52,279 bases of DNA, from NCBI GenBank assembly GCA_963845285.1, contig CAWJRO010000032.1, positions 1 through 52,279 on the forward strand. Reading direction: 5' to 3'. Below the pieces are notes generated by a model. That model was not told where the DNA came from and did not search any database. It saw only the letters and a list, made by a program, of their open reading frames with translations. Positions 7,988 through 16,255 of this stretch are shown here, one piece after another. Source of the DNA: Methanobacterium_C sp963845285. Its GTDB lineage: Archaea; Methanobacteriota; Methanobacteria; Methanobacteriales; Methanobacteriaceae. The position numbers were made by a program, and so were the translations under genes. The number at the start of each line of letters is the position of its first letter. The stretch's first letter is position 1.

Positions 7988-9541
7988 CTAAAATGATCCA
8001 ATATGTGTTATAATTGGAGTTTTCTTTTCTTCAGGAGTTATAAGAATTCTCATCACAATATCTCCACTATCTAACATGTCTTCATGAGCTCCGTCATCAA
8101 ATTCACTGTATTCTCCTATAAAATTAGTTGTTTGGGGGTGGTCAACTGGTAGATATACAAGGCCATTTTCATAGTTCACAGATCCTGCAGTGATTCTCAC
8201 AGTCTTATCCTTCACGCTGAATATCTCTTTAATAGGGAGTGATGTATCATCAAGAACCTGTTGGGCTAAAGCAATCTGATAAGCATTTGATTCTATCCCT
8301 ATGTTCAAAGGTCTCCACTTTTTACCATTCCATATTGGAGATATAGGTCCATCAAAGAGTTTATTGACCATTTTAACTTGTTTAGGAAAGGGTATTTTAT
8401 CACGATACCAATCAAGGAAATATATTCTGTAAGGATTTTTCACAACTCCTATGGTGGTGCATACAAAGAAATCGTTTTTCTCTTTTTTACCTATGGCCAA
8501 GTCGTAGCCCTGGTAGATCTCCATGGAATCCCATGAAGGACAAGCTTTAATATTCTCTGTTTGTCGTTTTGGGTTGATTGCATACCAGTTAAGCCAATAA
8601 TCTTTAAGGATTTTACCCTTCATTCCGGCTGCATCATTCTGATATTCCCTATTAAACAGAACTCTACCCATTGCATTTAATTGTAAAAGGAGCCTTTTAA
8701 TACTCCATTTATTCCATAATACCTTATAATCACCTTTAATATTAGTTACATCTACAGCTACACCAGTTTCAGGGTCATAAACATAATCCCATGAATCAGG
8801 CCATTTAATGATAGCCTTTTCTTTAATCACATACCAGGACGTGTTTTCTTCCATCTTCGTATAAACATCATCATAATGTTTATGCGTACCAATACCAAGG
8901 ATACGACCTCCAGGTTCTAGTAATGGTACAATTGTACCATTAACCCATTTCCAGACATTCTCTCGACTATCAACTGTACGGCTGTTCACATCATCAATAA
9001 TATCATCAAGAATAATATCTGTAAAATGTCCTCCTGTGATATCTCCAAGTAAACCTACCGCTTCTATTGTAGCGTCCCTTTTCAAATCTTTCAGGGCTGA
9101 ACTTTGATTATAAAATAATTGGTTATCAACCTTATTCAGGTCCAATAATTCCTTTCCAAAATCTGCTTGGATATAAGGATTCTTCTTTAAATCAGTATTA
9201 ATAAGTTTTAAAGTCTTATTTGCCTGTTTATAAGTTTTAGATAAAAGTAAAACATTACGATTCTGATTAAAAAGAGTTATATGTTCAGGATATGCACGTG
9301 GAACAATAGTTGTTTTACCATGGTCACGTGGGGATTCAAGTAAAGTGAATCTATGCTTATTTAATTTCTTAGACCATTCAAACTGATGATCTGGGACCTG
9401 TAATTTCAGGTAATGTTTGGCATAGTAAGGTAATGATTCTCTTGCATATTCCTTAGCGTTCAGGTTCAGACTCTTCAGAATCTTCTCCTTGTCTTGCGAA
9501 ATAGTCTGCAACTGCTTTAGCAAGTTTTCGCTCATCATCAT
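7988..9541 (-). CDS. terL: Terminase large subunit
   Basis: 517 residues. The packaging motor: an ATPase drives DNA into the prohead and a nuclease cuts the concatemer. ATPase: variant Walker A ESPRDHGKTT (69-78), Walker B IILDD (176-180), and GIGTHKHYDD (about 217-225) as coupling motif. RNase-H-like nuclease acidic residues: Asp347 (GYDLAIG), Glu417 (IGIESN), Asp488 (GAHEDM). It overlaps the upstream small subunit by 89 bases; the ATG at 9541 has GGGGAAT before it, so the overlap looks real. Confidence 0.93.
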   Translation of the reverse strand: MMMSENLLKQLQTISQDKEKILKSLNLNAKEYARESLPYYAKHYLKLQVPDHQFEWSKKLNKHRFTLLESPRDHGKTTIVPRAYPEHITLFNQNRNVLLLSKTYKQANKTLKLINTDLKKNPYIQADFGKELLDLNKVDNQLFYNQSSALKDLKRDATIEAVGLLGDITGGHFTDIILDDIIDDVNSRTVDSRENVWKWVNGTIVPLLEPGGRILGIGTHKHYDDVYTKMEENTSWYVIKEKAIIKWPDSWDYVYDPETGVAVDVTNIKGDYKVLWNKWSIKRLLLQLNAMGRVLFNREYQNDAAGMKGKILKDYWLNWYAINPKRQTENIKACPSWDSMEIYQGYDLAIGKKEKNDFFVCTTIGVVKNPYRIYFLDWYRDKIPFPKQVKMVNKLFDGPISPIWNGKKWRPLNIGIESNAYQIALAQQVLDDTSLPIKEIFSVKDKTVRITAGSVNYENGLVYLPVDHPQTTNFIGEYSEFDDGAHEDMLDSGDIVMRILITPEEKKTPIITHIGSF

Positions 9542-9986
9542 CTAATTCCCCTGCTTTAACTTCTAAAACAACAGGAGGTTCATCTTTTATCAGGTCTTGT
9601 TTCTGTTTAGCTGCTCTAAGTCCAAATTCAATTGCTTTATCATTATTTAAGTCATCTAAATCAAGACTTGATGCGTTTTCAATTAACTGATCATAAAAAT
9701 GAATATTATCTAAAACCTTATCTGCAGCTTTTTCCAAACGGTTCTGACTTTCCTCTTCCTTTTTTTTAGCCTTTCGCTGTTCTTTCCTGTATTTGGTTTT
9801 AGCCTTTTTAACCGGGTCGTACTTTTTTTTATAATTGTTAATTGAAACATGGGAAATATTTTCGGGACCTCGATCTTCAGGTAGCTCCTTAAGCCATACC
9901 GAAATGCTCCTGGAAGATTCTCCTTTGATGATCATCTTCTCAATTTCAGCTCTGTGTGGAGATTTTTCAACTGCAGATCTAACCAT
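9453..9986 (-). CDS. terS: Terminase small subunit
   Basis: 177 residues. An N-terminal helix-turn-helix (about 10-50, IKGESSRSISVWLKEL ... ISHVSINNYKK) is followed by a Lys/Glu coiled coil (60-100) and an acidic C-terminus, the usual layout of DNA-recognising small terminase subunits. Directly precedes and overlaps terL. An array of TGTAAAG repeats lies just upstream of its start and is a candidate binding site. Confidence 0.78.
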   Translation of the reverse strand: MVRSAVEKSPHRAEIEKMIIKGESSRSISVWLKELPEDRGPENISHVSINNYKKKYDPVKKAKTKYRKEQRKAKKKEEESQNRLEKAADKVLDNIHFYDQLIENASSLDLDDLNNDKAIEFGLRAAKQKQDLIKDEPPVVLEVKAGELDDDERKLAKAVADYFARQGEDSEESEPER

Positions 9987-9998
9987 TTTATCACATCA

Positions 9999-10065
9999 TG
10001 TAAAGGGTTTACAGTGCTGTAAAGTGTAAAGGATGTAAAGCTTTACAGATGTAAAGGTTGTAAAA
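9999..10065. repeat. TGTAAAG iteron array upstream of terS
   Basis: Five direct TGTAAAG copies (9999, 10018, 10025, 10034, 10050), two inverted copies (TTTACA at 10008, CTTTACA at 10041) and a variant (10059) within 67 bases. The copies at 10034 and 10041 form the perfect 14-bp palindrome TGTAAAGCTTTACA. Position immediately before the small terminase gene suggests a pac site, an operator for the late operon, or an origin. Confidence 0.8.
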
Positions 10066-10120
10066 ATTAAAAAATTAAAAAATGATTGATATTGAAATAG
10101 AGGCTTTAATGGCATTCTAT

Positions 10121-10339
10121 TTATGGTACTGGTAAACTGTTTATAAATGCTGAAATTTGATGAGGCACAATTGCTCCATTCATGCTGTACAAACCACAAT
10201 AGGTATTTATGGCCCAAATGCCAATTCCTAAGATTGCGATCCAAAACTCCCAACGTTGATACCATGAATCTTTATCATCATCTTTGGTTTGGTTCTCAAG
10301 GAGTTCTATTACATTATCAAGTTTTTCTTCAACTGACAT
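10121..10339 (-). CDS. Small membrane protein, holin-like
   Basis: 72 residues: charged N-terminus (MSVEEKLDNVIELLENQTKD), then WEFWIAILGIGIWAINTYCG (about 30-50) as one membrane segment. Third of three consecutive small membrane proteins upstream of terminase. Candidate holin or phage-encoded membrane factor; the ribosome site is weak. Confidence 0.5.
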   Translation of the reverse strand: MSVEEKLDNVIELLENQTKDDDKDSWYQRWEFWIAILGIGIWAINTYCGLYSMNGAIVPHQISAFINSLPVP

Positions 10340-10354
10340 TTTAATAACCCATTT

Positions 10355-10732
10355 TTACCTTAATATTAATCCATAAGTGACTAATGTTAAAAAAGAGATA
10401 AATAATGCATTCACTAATATAAAAACTACTGACAATTTTGCATATTTTGATTTGAGACCTGTGATGTCAGTTGCTTGTGATTCTACTTTTTTTTCAAGTT
10501 CCACAATTTTATCGATCCTTTCATTTTGTACACCATTTGTGACTTGTGTATTTGTGAGTAAATCCATTATTTCTTTATTTCCAGTTTTAATCTCCTTTAA
10601 ACTATTTTCAATCCTTTTATTAGTCTCTTTACTATTCTCTTTGAAGTCTCCAAACTCTTGTTTCAACCTTTTAAGCTCAGAACATGGGACATGCTCCTTT
10701 TCTGGTTTTGGATTTTCGTCGTATTTAGTCAT
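10355..10732 (-). CDS. Coiled-coil protein with C-terminal membrane anchor, XhlA-like
   Basis: 125 residues. A long coiled coil (about 20-95: LKRLKQEFGDFKENSKETNK ... VELEKKVESQATDITGLKSK) ends in a single hydrophobic helix (LSVVFILVNALFISFLTLVTYG, 99-120). The layout resembles haemolysin XhlA-type phage lysis accessory proteins. Neighbours are two more small membrane proteins; no endolysin is seen beside them. Lysis role is inferred. Confidence 0.55.
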   Translation of the reverse strand: MTKYDENPKPEKEHVPCSELKRLKQEFGDFKENSKETNKRIENSLKEIKTGNKEIMDLLTNTQVTNGVQNERIDKIVELEKKVESQATDITGLKSKYAKLSVVFILVNALFISFLTLVTYGLILR

Positions 10733-10767
10733 GTACTCACCCGTCTAAAAAAATGAAAAAAAGGGTT

Positions 10768-11178
10768 TTACTGTGTTGTTGCTGTGTTTGGTGTTGTTCC
10801 TGTATTTTGATTCTGATTTGCCTGGATGTTAACTGCAACAAGATCTGCTAATTGTGTTAACTGTGCATCAGATAATACTGTAGGTGTGCTCTGTGTATCT
10901 TGTGCAGCGGTTTTATTCTGAGTATCTGCAGGGGTTGTTACCTGTTCTGGTGTAACATCATCAGCTGAGGTAGTATCTTCTGCAACTTGGGCTACTTCAT
11001 TTTCTACAGATCCAGAACTAAGAGTCTTCTTGATTGCTATACCTGTTCCAAGGAAACCACCAATTATACCAATACATGCTATAGCAGCTTCTCCTTGGCC
11101 TTTTATAAATGCAACAATTCCAAGAGTTGCCATTGCAACAACTGCAACTATCTGTACCATACTATCGTTTACTTCCAT
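10768..11178 (-). CDS. Two-helix membrane protein with low-complexity tail, holin-like
   Basis: 136 residues. Start set at ATG 11178 because GGAGGA lies 7 bases upstream; a TTG further upstream would place the ribosome site inside the gene. Two hydrophobic helices (about 5-22 and 30-48, with glycine-rich GIIGGFLGTGIAIKK) are followed by a Thr/Gln/Asn/Ala-rich tail. First of the holin-like trio. It shares its plan with the protein at 14234-14566, possibly a distant paralogue. Confidence 0.55.
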   Translation of the reverse strand: MEVNDSMVQIVAVVAMATLGIVAFIKGQGEAAIACIGIIGGFLGTGIAIKKTLSSGSVENEVAQVAEDTTSADDVTPEQVTTPADTQNKTAAQDTQSTPTVLSDAQLTQLADLVAVNIQANQNQNTGTTPNTATTQ

Positions 11179-11255
11179 ACAAAATTCCTCCAAATTTTTT
11201 TTATTAAATGAGTTTTTAAAAATCGGCTAAAAAAAATAGTAAAAATTATTTTAAA

Positions 11256-11377
11256 CCAGGCCCCGGTTTTAAGTCAGGCCTGGAAAAACAAGAGGTTTTC
11301 ACCTTTTCATTGGTGAACTTGAAAACTTGACTTTCATCCCTGGAAAAAAATATTTGCTCTCAATTTCTCCAGGGATG
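11256..11377. other. Hairpin cluster in a non-coding gap
   Basis: Three hairpins: CCAGGCC/GGCCTGG (11256-11262 with 11277-11283, followed on the minus strand by T-rich DNA, terminator-like); TTCACC/GGTGAA (11298-11303 with 11312-11317); and CATCCCTGG/CCAGGGATG (11335-11343 with 11369-11377, 9 perfect pairs, loop 25). They lie in the 324-base gap between the TFB-like gene and the holin-like genes, together with the cloverleaf at 11403. Confidence 0.6.
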
Positions 11378-11402
11378 TTCAAGGAGGTAAAATAATTTTG
11401 AG

Positions 11403-11478
11403 GTAGGAGTGGAGGGAATTGCACCCTCCTATGGTTCTGCTTAATGTAAAAAGTAGACAACACATTAATGTTGCCTAC
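11403..11478. ncRNA. Cloverleaf-like three-hairpin element 1
   Basis: 76 nt closed by GTAGG (11403-11407) and CCTAC (11474-11478). Inside: GGAGGG-AATTGCA-CCCTCC (11411-11429); TCTGCTT-AATGTAAA-AAGTAGA (11436-11457, containing one G-U pair when read on +, an A-C mismatch when read on -); CAACA-CATTAA-TGTTG (11458-11473). The last hairpins and the closing stem abut without gaps. It has tRNA size and topology but no consensus acceptor, D or T features, so it is not called a tRNA; a decayed tRNA (on -, the 7-nt loop TGCAATT is T-loop-like) or a structured viral RNA are both possible. Confidence 0.55.
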
Positions 11479-11502
11479 TATAATAAAGCCCATAACAAAT
11501 TT

Positions 11503-12237
11503 TCACTTTCTCATTAATCTGTTGAGATTTTGTTTCATAACCCTATAATTAGTCATATTTAATCCAACAGAGATAAAAGGGTCACGATTAAATCTTAATT
11601 CTCGTCCTCGTCCATCCTGTTCAAGAACATATCTACAAATTCCAGCAATCACAGTCTTTGCCTTAACACGACTATGAATCTCTTTTAATGTGTGGTTTTT
11701 TAGGATATACTTAACCCTGTCTTTCTGGAACATGTTCATCTCTAATTGTGATCCAAAAATATCTACTGTAATCAAATAATGTGATTTGAGATAATCTTTT
11801 TGTTCCACTCCTTTTACAGGTCTTAAAAAATTTTCTTCAGTATTGAGTTTCATATGTCTTCTGGATTTAAGTTTACATAGAACAGCCCATTCTTCATCTG
11901 TTATTCCTGTATCTCTGGGTAATGATTCGAATGTTTTGCCAATATAATCTCTATTTCCTTTTGGTTTTCCTTTAGAAAGAGCCCCACATCGTTGACATAT
12001 AGTTTCACCTCTCCATTGATCTGATGCTTTGATTTCATGTCCACATTCAGGACATTTACCATATTCAACTTTTTCAACTTTCTTTTTTCTTCCATTGCTA
12101 CTGACTGTACCAACAATTATTGAATCATTTCGATAACGGTCATGCTTTGCATGGGTTATTTTAGATGTTTTTAATGCTTGATCATATTTTGTGGTGTTTT
12201 CAGGTTCAGTACTCAATTCAAGATTCCCCCAATGCAT
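11503..12237 (-). CDS. Zinc-ribbon TFB-like transcription factor
   Basis: 244 residues. A zinc ribbon CPEC ... CQRC (about 62-86; GKCPECGHEIKASDQWRGET) has the spacing and the RGE(T/I)xCxxCG ending of archaeal TFB/TFIIB ribbons. The C-terminal 60 residues (KAKTVIAGICRYVLEQDGRG ... GLNMTNYRVMKQNLNRLM) resemble one cyclin-like repeat with its DNA-reading helix. It is shorter than cellular TFB (about 300), and the second repeat is not evident. It heads the late region, so it could redirect the host RNA polymerase to late promoters. Function inferred. Confidence 0.6.
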   Translation of the reverse strand: MHWGNLELSTEPENTTKYDQALKTSKITHAKHDRYRNDSIIVGTVSSNGRKKKVEKVEYGKCPECGHEIKASDQWRGETICQRCGALSKGKPKGNRDYIGKTFESLPRDTGITDEEWAVLCKLKSRRHMKLNTEENFLRPVKGVEQKDYLKSHYLITVDIFGSQLEMNMFQKDRVKYILKNHTLKEIHSRVKAKTVIAGICRYVLEQDGRGRELRFNRDPFISVGLNMTNYRVMKQNLNRLMRK

Positions 12238-12460
12238 TCATTATATAAATATACAAAATACAAAGGTATAAACTAAAACACGATATTTTAAGAAAAAAAG
12301 GGATAGTATTCTTTTGAAGAATTGATTTAAAAAAAGAGAAATGAGTTAGTTAAATAGGTTATACTTTTCAACTACGAAGTATATATCAATCTTAAATCCA
12401 AAATAGAAGTCACCTCTTCCTGTTTCCATACGGGGGAAGTGAGGATTTTTCCCTTGCCTT
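12238..12460. other. Intergenic gap, imperfect hairpin only
   Basis: 223 AT-rich bases without a supportable gene. One imperfect stem, CCTCTTCC (12412-12419) against GGAAGTGAGG (12435-12444), lies just after the 429-residue membrane protein gene and may end its transcript. Confidence 0.4.
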
Positions 12461-13750
12461 CTATTTTTTATATTTATATGAAAGCCAAGTATAGATAATT
12501 GAACCTATAATAACCAATAATATAATAAAAATAATTAAGTTAGTTAGTTCTTTTAATGGACTGTAAAGGGCTGTGATCGTTGTAATTAACGTTAGAACTC
12601 CCAGAGTAATAATTATTTTTTGTATAGTATAAAGTAACGTTTCTTGTTTTTCGTTGTATAACTGTTGATATATCTGTTTACAATCTTCCATTTTTGATTT
12701 AACAAATGAATAATGGCTGCTAGTATTGAAGGTATTATTTAATTTTTCAAAGAGTAAAGCATAAATATCTACAAAGGAGAGGATAGTATTTCTACATGCT
12801 TCTAAATTTAAATTTACCTCTCTCTGGGTGTTTGTTAGATAGTTAATCTGTGATTTTAAATCTTCTTCCTTGTATGTAATGTCCCTTAAAAGTTTCATAA
12901 TTTGAAAATCAACTTTTTTAATGAGGCATTTTTGTCTCCAAAAAAGTTCTATGGCCTCTATAAAGTTTTCATCATAATACTGACGAATTATTAATGTAGC
13001 TTGTTTAGTAATTAAAAAAATATCATCAGTACAGACAGGCATATTATTGTTAAAAACTTTATCCACAATTTTTTTATCAAAATCCATATAATCCCTATTA
13101 TTCCAAGCGACACCAAAAAGTTCTCTTCTTCTATTGTCTGCATGGATTTCATTAATTTCATCACCACAAACAATAGAGTAAGTTAAATGTTCAGTTAAAT
13201 ATTCAGATAACTCAAAACCTTCAGTTTTCTTAAATAGTTCCTTTAAATCATCTTTAAAAAGATTGAAAAGACATTTATCTATTAACTTACAAGTGTTCTG
13301 TAATATATCTATAAGACGGCGAGTTTGAACATCTTTTGAAATATTAAAAACAAAATTAATACTGGAAACTCCACAACTATCAAAATTAACAGTAATTAAA
13401 ACGTTATCATCACAACAAAACAAACTTTTAAATATATCTAAAGGACGACTTTCTTCTGAAATGCATTTATTAATATTTTTTTTATGTTTTGATAGTTTAA
13501 GCTTTGATTTTAAGGATAAAAAATTATTTTCATTATTCTTAATAAAATCATCATCATATATCTCTTTATTTAATGAATCAACTTTAAAATTTATATTTTT
13601 TAATATCTTAGATCTTTTTAAACCGTTTTTCAGAACGTCCTTATCAATAGAATTATCTTCTTTTTTAGGAACTGAAACATCAAACGCAACAACATGAATT
13701 ATCTTCAGATTTTCAGAAGGGAATCCTATCAAAACAATCCCCAACCTCAA
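12461..13750 (-). CDS. Unknown membrane-anchored protein, probable provirus cargo
   Basis: About 429 residues; the start is uncertain (TTG at 13750 or 13744, no strong ribosome site). Very AT-rich with many Asn/Lys/Ile. A large soluble N-terminal part with cysteines (CCDD near 112), a helical/coiled segment (about 290-370), then two membrane helices at the C-terminus (ITLGVLTLITTITAL and LIIFIILLVIIGSIIYTWLS). The fold order, soluble sensor plus coiled coil plus two helices, recalls CorA-like or superinfection-exclusion proteins. No family recognised. Base use and position fit a moron gene expressed from the provirus. Confidence 0.5.
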   Translation of the reverse strand: MRLGIVLIGFPSENLKIIHVVAFDVSVPKKEDNSIDKDVLKNGLKRSKILKNINFKVDSLNKEIYDDDFIKNNENNFLSLKSKLKLSKHKKNINKCISEESRPLDIFKSLFCCDDNVLITVNFDSCGVSSINFVFNISKDVQTRRLIDILQNTCKLIDKCLFNLFKDDLKELFKKTEGFELSEYLTEHLTYSIVCGDEINEIHADNRRRELFGVAWNNRDYMDFDKKIVDKVFNNNMPVCTDDIFLITKQATLIIRQYYDENFIEAIELFWRQKCLIKKVDFQIMKLLRDITYKEEDLKSQINYLTNTQREVNLNLEACRNTILSFVDIYALLFEKLNNTFNTSSHYSFVKSKMEDCKQIYQQLYNEKQETLLYTIQKIIITLGVLTLITTITALYSPLKELTNLIIFIILLVIIGSIIYTWLSYKYKK

Positions 13751-13761
13751 TTTATTCTGTT

Positions 13762-14028
13762 TTAATCTTCTTTTTTCTTCCTATCTTTTCTAGAACGCTG
13801 AGATTTAGTTTGCGACTTAGAATTAGAATCATCAGTATTTTTACTCTGCTGTCCGTAGGATTTAGGGGACTGTTCACATTTTTCAACATTTTCATGTTGT
13901 TTGTAGGATTCAGGCGGCCGTTCACATTTTTCAACATTTTCATGTTCTGGATAAGATCTATTAACCATTTCAGATTGGGCATCATGTTGATTTTTTTCCA
14001 AAACTTTTTTAGATTTTTTTTTAGTCAT
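13762..14028 (-). CDS. Small charged protein with two 16-residue repeats
   Basis: 88 residues. ATG 14028 (MTKKKSKKVLEKN) has GGAGGAG 8 bases upstream, so this start is preferred to the one at 14052. The repeat HENVEKCERPPESYKQ / HENVEKCEQSPKSYGQ occupies about residues 30-60, each copy with one cysteine. The C-terminus is Ser/Lys/Arg-rich and probably disordered. It precedes the 429-residue membrane protein by 12 bases and is likely co-expressed with it. Confidence 0.55.
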   Translation of the reverse strand: MTKKKSKKVLEKNQHDAQSEMVNRSYPEHENVEKCERPPESYKQHENVEKCEQSPKSYGQQSKNTDDSNSKSQTKSQRSRKDRKKKED

Positions 14029-14233
14029 TCCAAACTCCTCCTGATCTATCATATTAACTTATATTATTATTATTTATGAGTTAAGAAATAAATTATTTTC
14101 TATGGGTAATATTTCTCATTTTTTGGTTACTACCTAATTATATAAGTCACAAATAATCATGAGACACTCTCTGAATTGAAAAAAATAGAAGGTAATCCTT
14201 AACTGGGGTCCCAATTAATAAATATTTCAGTTC

Positions 14234-14566
14234 TTATTTGTCTAATGATTGATTTATCACTTCTTGGGCTTTTTCTTTATCTATATCTGTTGGATCAATT
14301 AATAATGCCATTGCTTTAGTTGTTTGTTCTGAATCATTTCTAGCAGTTACTGCTTCCTCTTTTCCAGAAGATTCAACATGCACTCCAAAATATGCACCAA
14401 CAATTGTACCAACTATACCTGTAACTGCACTCAAAACAGCTACTGCACTTGTGGCATCATTTACTTTTGCAATAACTGAATTAGCTGCCCAACAAACTGC
14501 CAGTAATGCAATTCCAACAACAACCATGCTAAATAATCCATTTAATGAGTTTTCGCTAAGATTCAT
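14234..14566 (-). CDS. Small two-helix membrane protein
   Basis: 110 residues from ATG 14566 (MNLSENSLNG), preceded by GGGGGGTGTG. Two hydrophobic stretches: LFSMVVVGIALLAVCWAANS (about 10-30) and VAVLSAVTGIVGTIVGAYFG (about 42-62), then an acidic helical tail. Same plan as the holin-like protein at 10768-11178. It is the last viral gene before the trk genes. Confidence 0.5.
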   Translation of the reverse strand: MNLSENSLNGLFSMVVVGIALLAVCWAANSVIAKVNDATSAVAVLSAVTGIVGTIVGAYFGVHVESSGKEEAVTARNDSEQTTKAMALLIDPTDIDKEKAQEVINQSLDK

Positions 14567-14679
14567 ATAACACACCCCCCATTTATACCCATATTTATGA
14601 TTAATGAAGCTTGTGGTTAATAATATTATTTATTATTATTCATGTTAATTTTTGAAAAGAGTTATACTAATTTTTAATG

Positions 14680-14719
14680 GGATTTCAACTCCTCAAATAT
14701 ATTTGAGGAAGAGAAATCC
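14680..14719. terminator. Two-tier palindrome downstream of trkH
   Basis: A perfect 18-bp palindrome CCTCAAATA/TATTTGAGG (14691-14708) is flanked symmetrically by GGATTTC (14680-14686) and GAAATCC (14713-14719), each 4 bases away. It lies 20 bases after the trkH stop and is the left border of the ion-transport cassette; terminator role inferred. Confidence 0.6.
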
Positions 14720-14738
14720 TTTTTTAAGGATTAGTATA

Positions 14739-16223
14739 TTATTTGCGAATACTATTTTGGGCTAGAATTACGAATACAAGCAATATTGGCCATATTTCCA
14801 GTCTTCCTATCCAGAAATCTGCTATGAAGACTATCTTCGTTATTGAAGGGGAGCTTGCAGTCATGAGTCCTGAACCAAGTCCAACATTGCTCAAAGCGGA
14901 TGCAACTTCAAACATCACCTGTGAAACATTTTGGTAATAGAACAGGATTATTATAACACTCACAAGGTATATCACAAGGTAACTGAACACAAATAATCCA
15001 GTTACCTTCAGAATTTTATTATCTAGTGTTATATCTTTAACATGATGAATTGTGTTAGGTATAACTGCGTTTTTTGGTAGTAACAGTGATTTAACCTGCC
15101 ACCACATTCCCTTAACAAGTATTCCTATTCTCAACCATTTTATACCTCCACCTGTTGAACAAGCTCCAGCACCCACCATCATGAGTATTGTAAGCACAAA
15201 TATTCCCACCCCTTCCCATTGATAAGTTATTTGGGATCCTGAAGCTGTTTGAAGGCCTGTGGTTGTCAGGGCAGAAACAACCTGGAAAACCGAGTATCTG
15301 ATGGATAACAGGAAATCATGACCATAGTAGGGGCCATTGTAAAGGAATACTGCTACTAAAAGGGTTCCAACTATCAGTAATGGGTATGCAACCTTGTTTT
15401 CTATATCTTTGAAATATTCCCTCCAGTTTCCCTTTAAAACTGTGTAGTGAAGTGCGAAGTTGGTTGCACCAATTATCATTATGATCATAGCCGCTATTTC
15501 TATCCAGATGCTGTTGTAATATGCCAGGCTTGCATTCTGCATTGCAAAACCCCCAGTTGAAAGGGCACTGAAGGCATAGAAAATTGAATCAAAGAGGGGC
15601 ATTCCAGCCAGTACGAAGAGGATTATTGAGAATACTGTAAAGATTAAATAGATGTAAAGTATGATTCGACTGGTATGTTTTATACTAGGTGCTAAGCGTT
15701 CTTCTCTCCCCTCTGCACTGTACATCCTCATTATATTGATTGAAGGAGATGTTAATATGGCTAGTCCCATGACAATTATTCCAATTCCACCAAACCACTG
15801 CATAAATCCACGCCAGAAATCCATTGTATAGGTAACAACATTTAGGTTGGTGTACATGCTGAAACCTGTTGTTGTAATACCCGACATTGCCTCAAAGTAA
15901 CTGTTGAGATAGGATAAATCTCCTGAAAAGTAGAATGGTAATGCTGCAAGGGCACTACCTACAAGCCATATAACAGTTGCAAATATCATTGCACTTTTAA
16001 GTGAGAGTTCATTGGTATTCCTGAAAGAATGGTAAAGTAAAAACCCAAAAACAACACTTATAATTGAAGAATAAATAAAAGGCATAATGTAATGATATTC
16101 CTTATATATCAAAGCCACTAAAATAGGGATTAACATTGAAAGTCCAAGTAATATGCATGTGTAACCTATGTAATGGAGTATAGAGTATGTTTCATCCTTT
16201 TTTAATTTATTTATGGAATACAG
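14739..16223 (-). CDS. trkH: Trk potassium uptake channel subunit
   Basis: Integral membrane K+ translocating subunit of the Trk/Ktr superfamily, working with the cytoplasmic NAD-binding TrkA encoded just upstream. Four pore-loop motifs are visible: SGITTTGFSMY, SALSTGGFAM, SALTTTGLQTA and SALSNVGLGSGL. The first ATG in frame (16136) falls inside the first membrane helix: the reading frame upstream, up to 16223, adds a TrkH-like N-terminus (YSILHYIGYTCILLGLSMLI). No ATG, GTG or TTG occurs there; a CTG at 16223 has a G-rich ribosome site (GGGGG) at good distance, giving 494 residues, the family length. Start therefore unsettled. Confidence 0.88.
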   Translation of the reverse strand: MYSINKLKKDETYSILHYIGYTCILLGLSMLIPILVALIYKEYHYIMPFIYSSIISVVFGFLLYHSFRNTNELSLKSAMIFATVIWLVGSALAALPFYFSGDLSYLNSYFEAMSGITTTGFSMYTNLNVVTYTMDFWRGFMQWFGGIGIIVMGLAILTSPSINIMRMYSAEGREERLAPSIKHTSRIILYIYLIFTVFSIILFVLAGMPLFDSIFYAFSALSTGGFAMQNASLAYYNSIWIEIAAMIIMIIGATNFALHYTVLKGNWREYFKDIENKVAYPLLIVGTLLVAVFLYNGPYYGHDFLLSIRYSVFQVVSALTTTGLQTASGSQITYQWEGVGIFVLTILMMVGAGACSTGGGIKWLRIGILVKGMWWQVKSLLLPKNAVIPNTIHHVKDITLDNKILKVTGLFVFSYLVIYLVSVIIILFYYQNVSQVMFEVASALSNVGLGSGLMTASSPSITKIVFIADFWIGRLEIWPILLVFVILAQNSIRK

Positions 16224-16255
16224 ATTAAAATCCCCCTTTCCTCATTCAATATTAT

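Noticed and set aside
9996..10265. 89-codon frame on the minus strand over the repeat array
   Set aside because: It overlaps the better-supported 72-residue membrane protein in another frame and includes the TGTAAAG repeats.
11403..11478. Considered as a genuine tRNA on either strand
   Set aside because: Size and topology fit, but the acceptor has only 5 pairs, no proper anticodon loop with U33, and the T-loop-like sequence on the minus strand does not lead into a matching acceptor strand.
11299..11493. 64-codon frame on the minus strand
   Set aside because: It runs through a chain of hairpins, has no ribosome site and lacks protein-like composition; the region is better explained as structured non-coding DNA.
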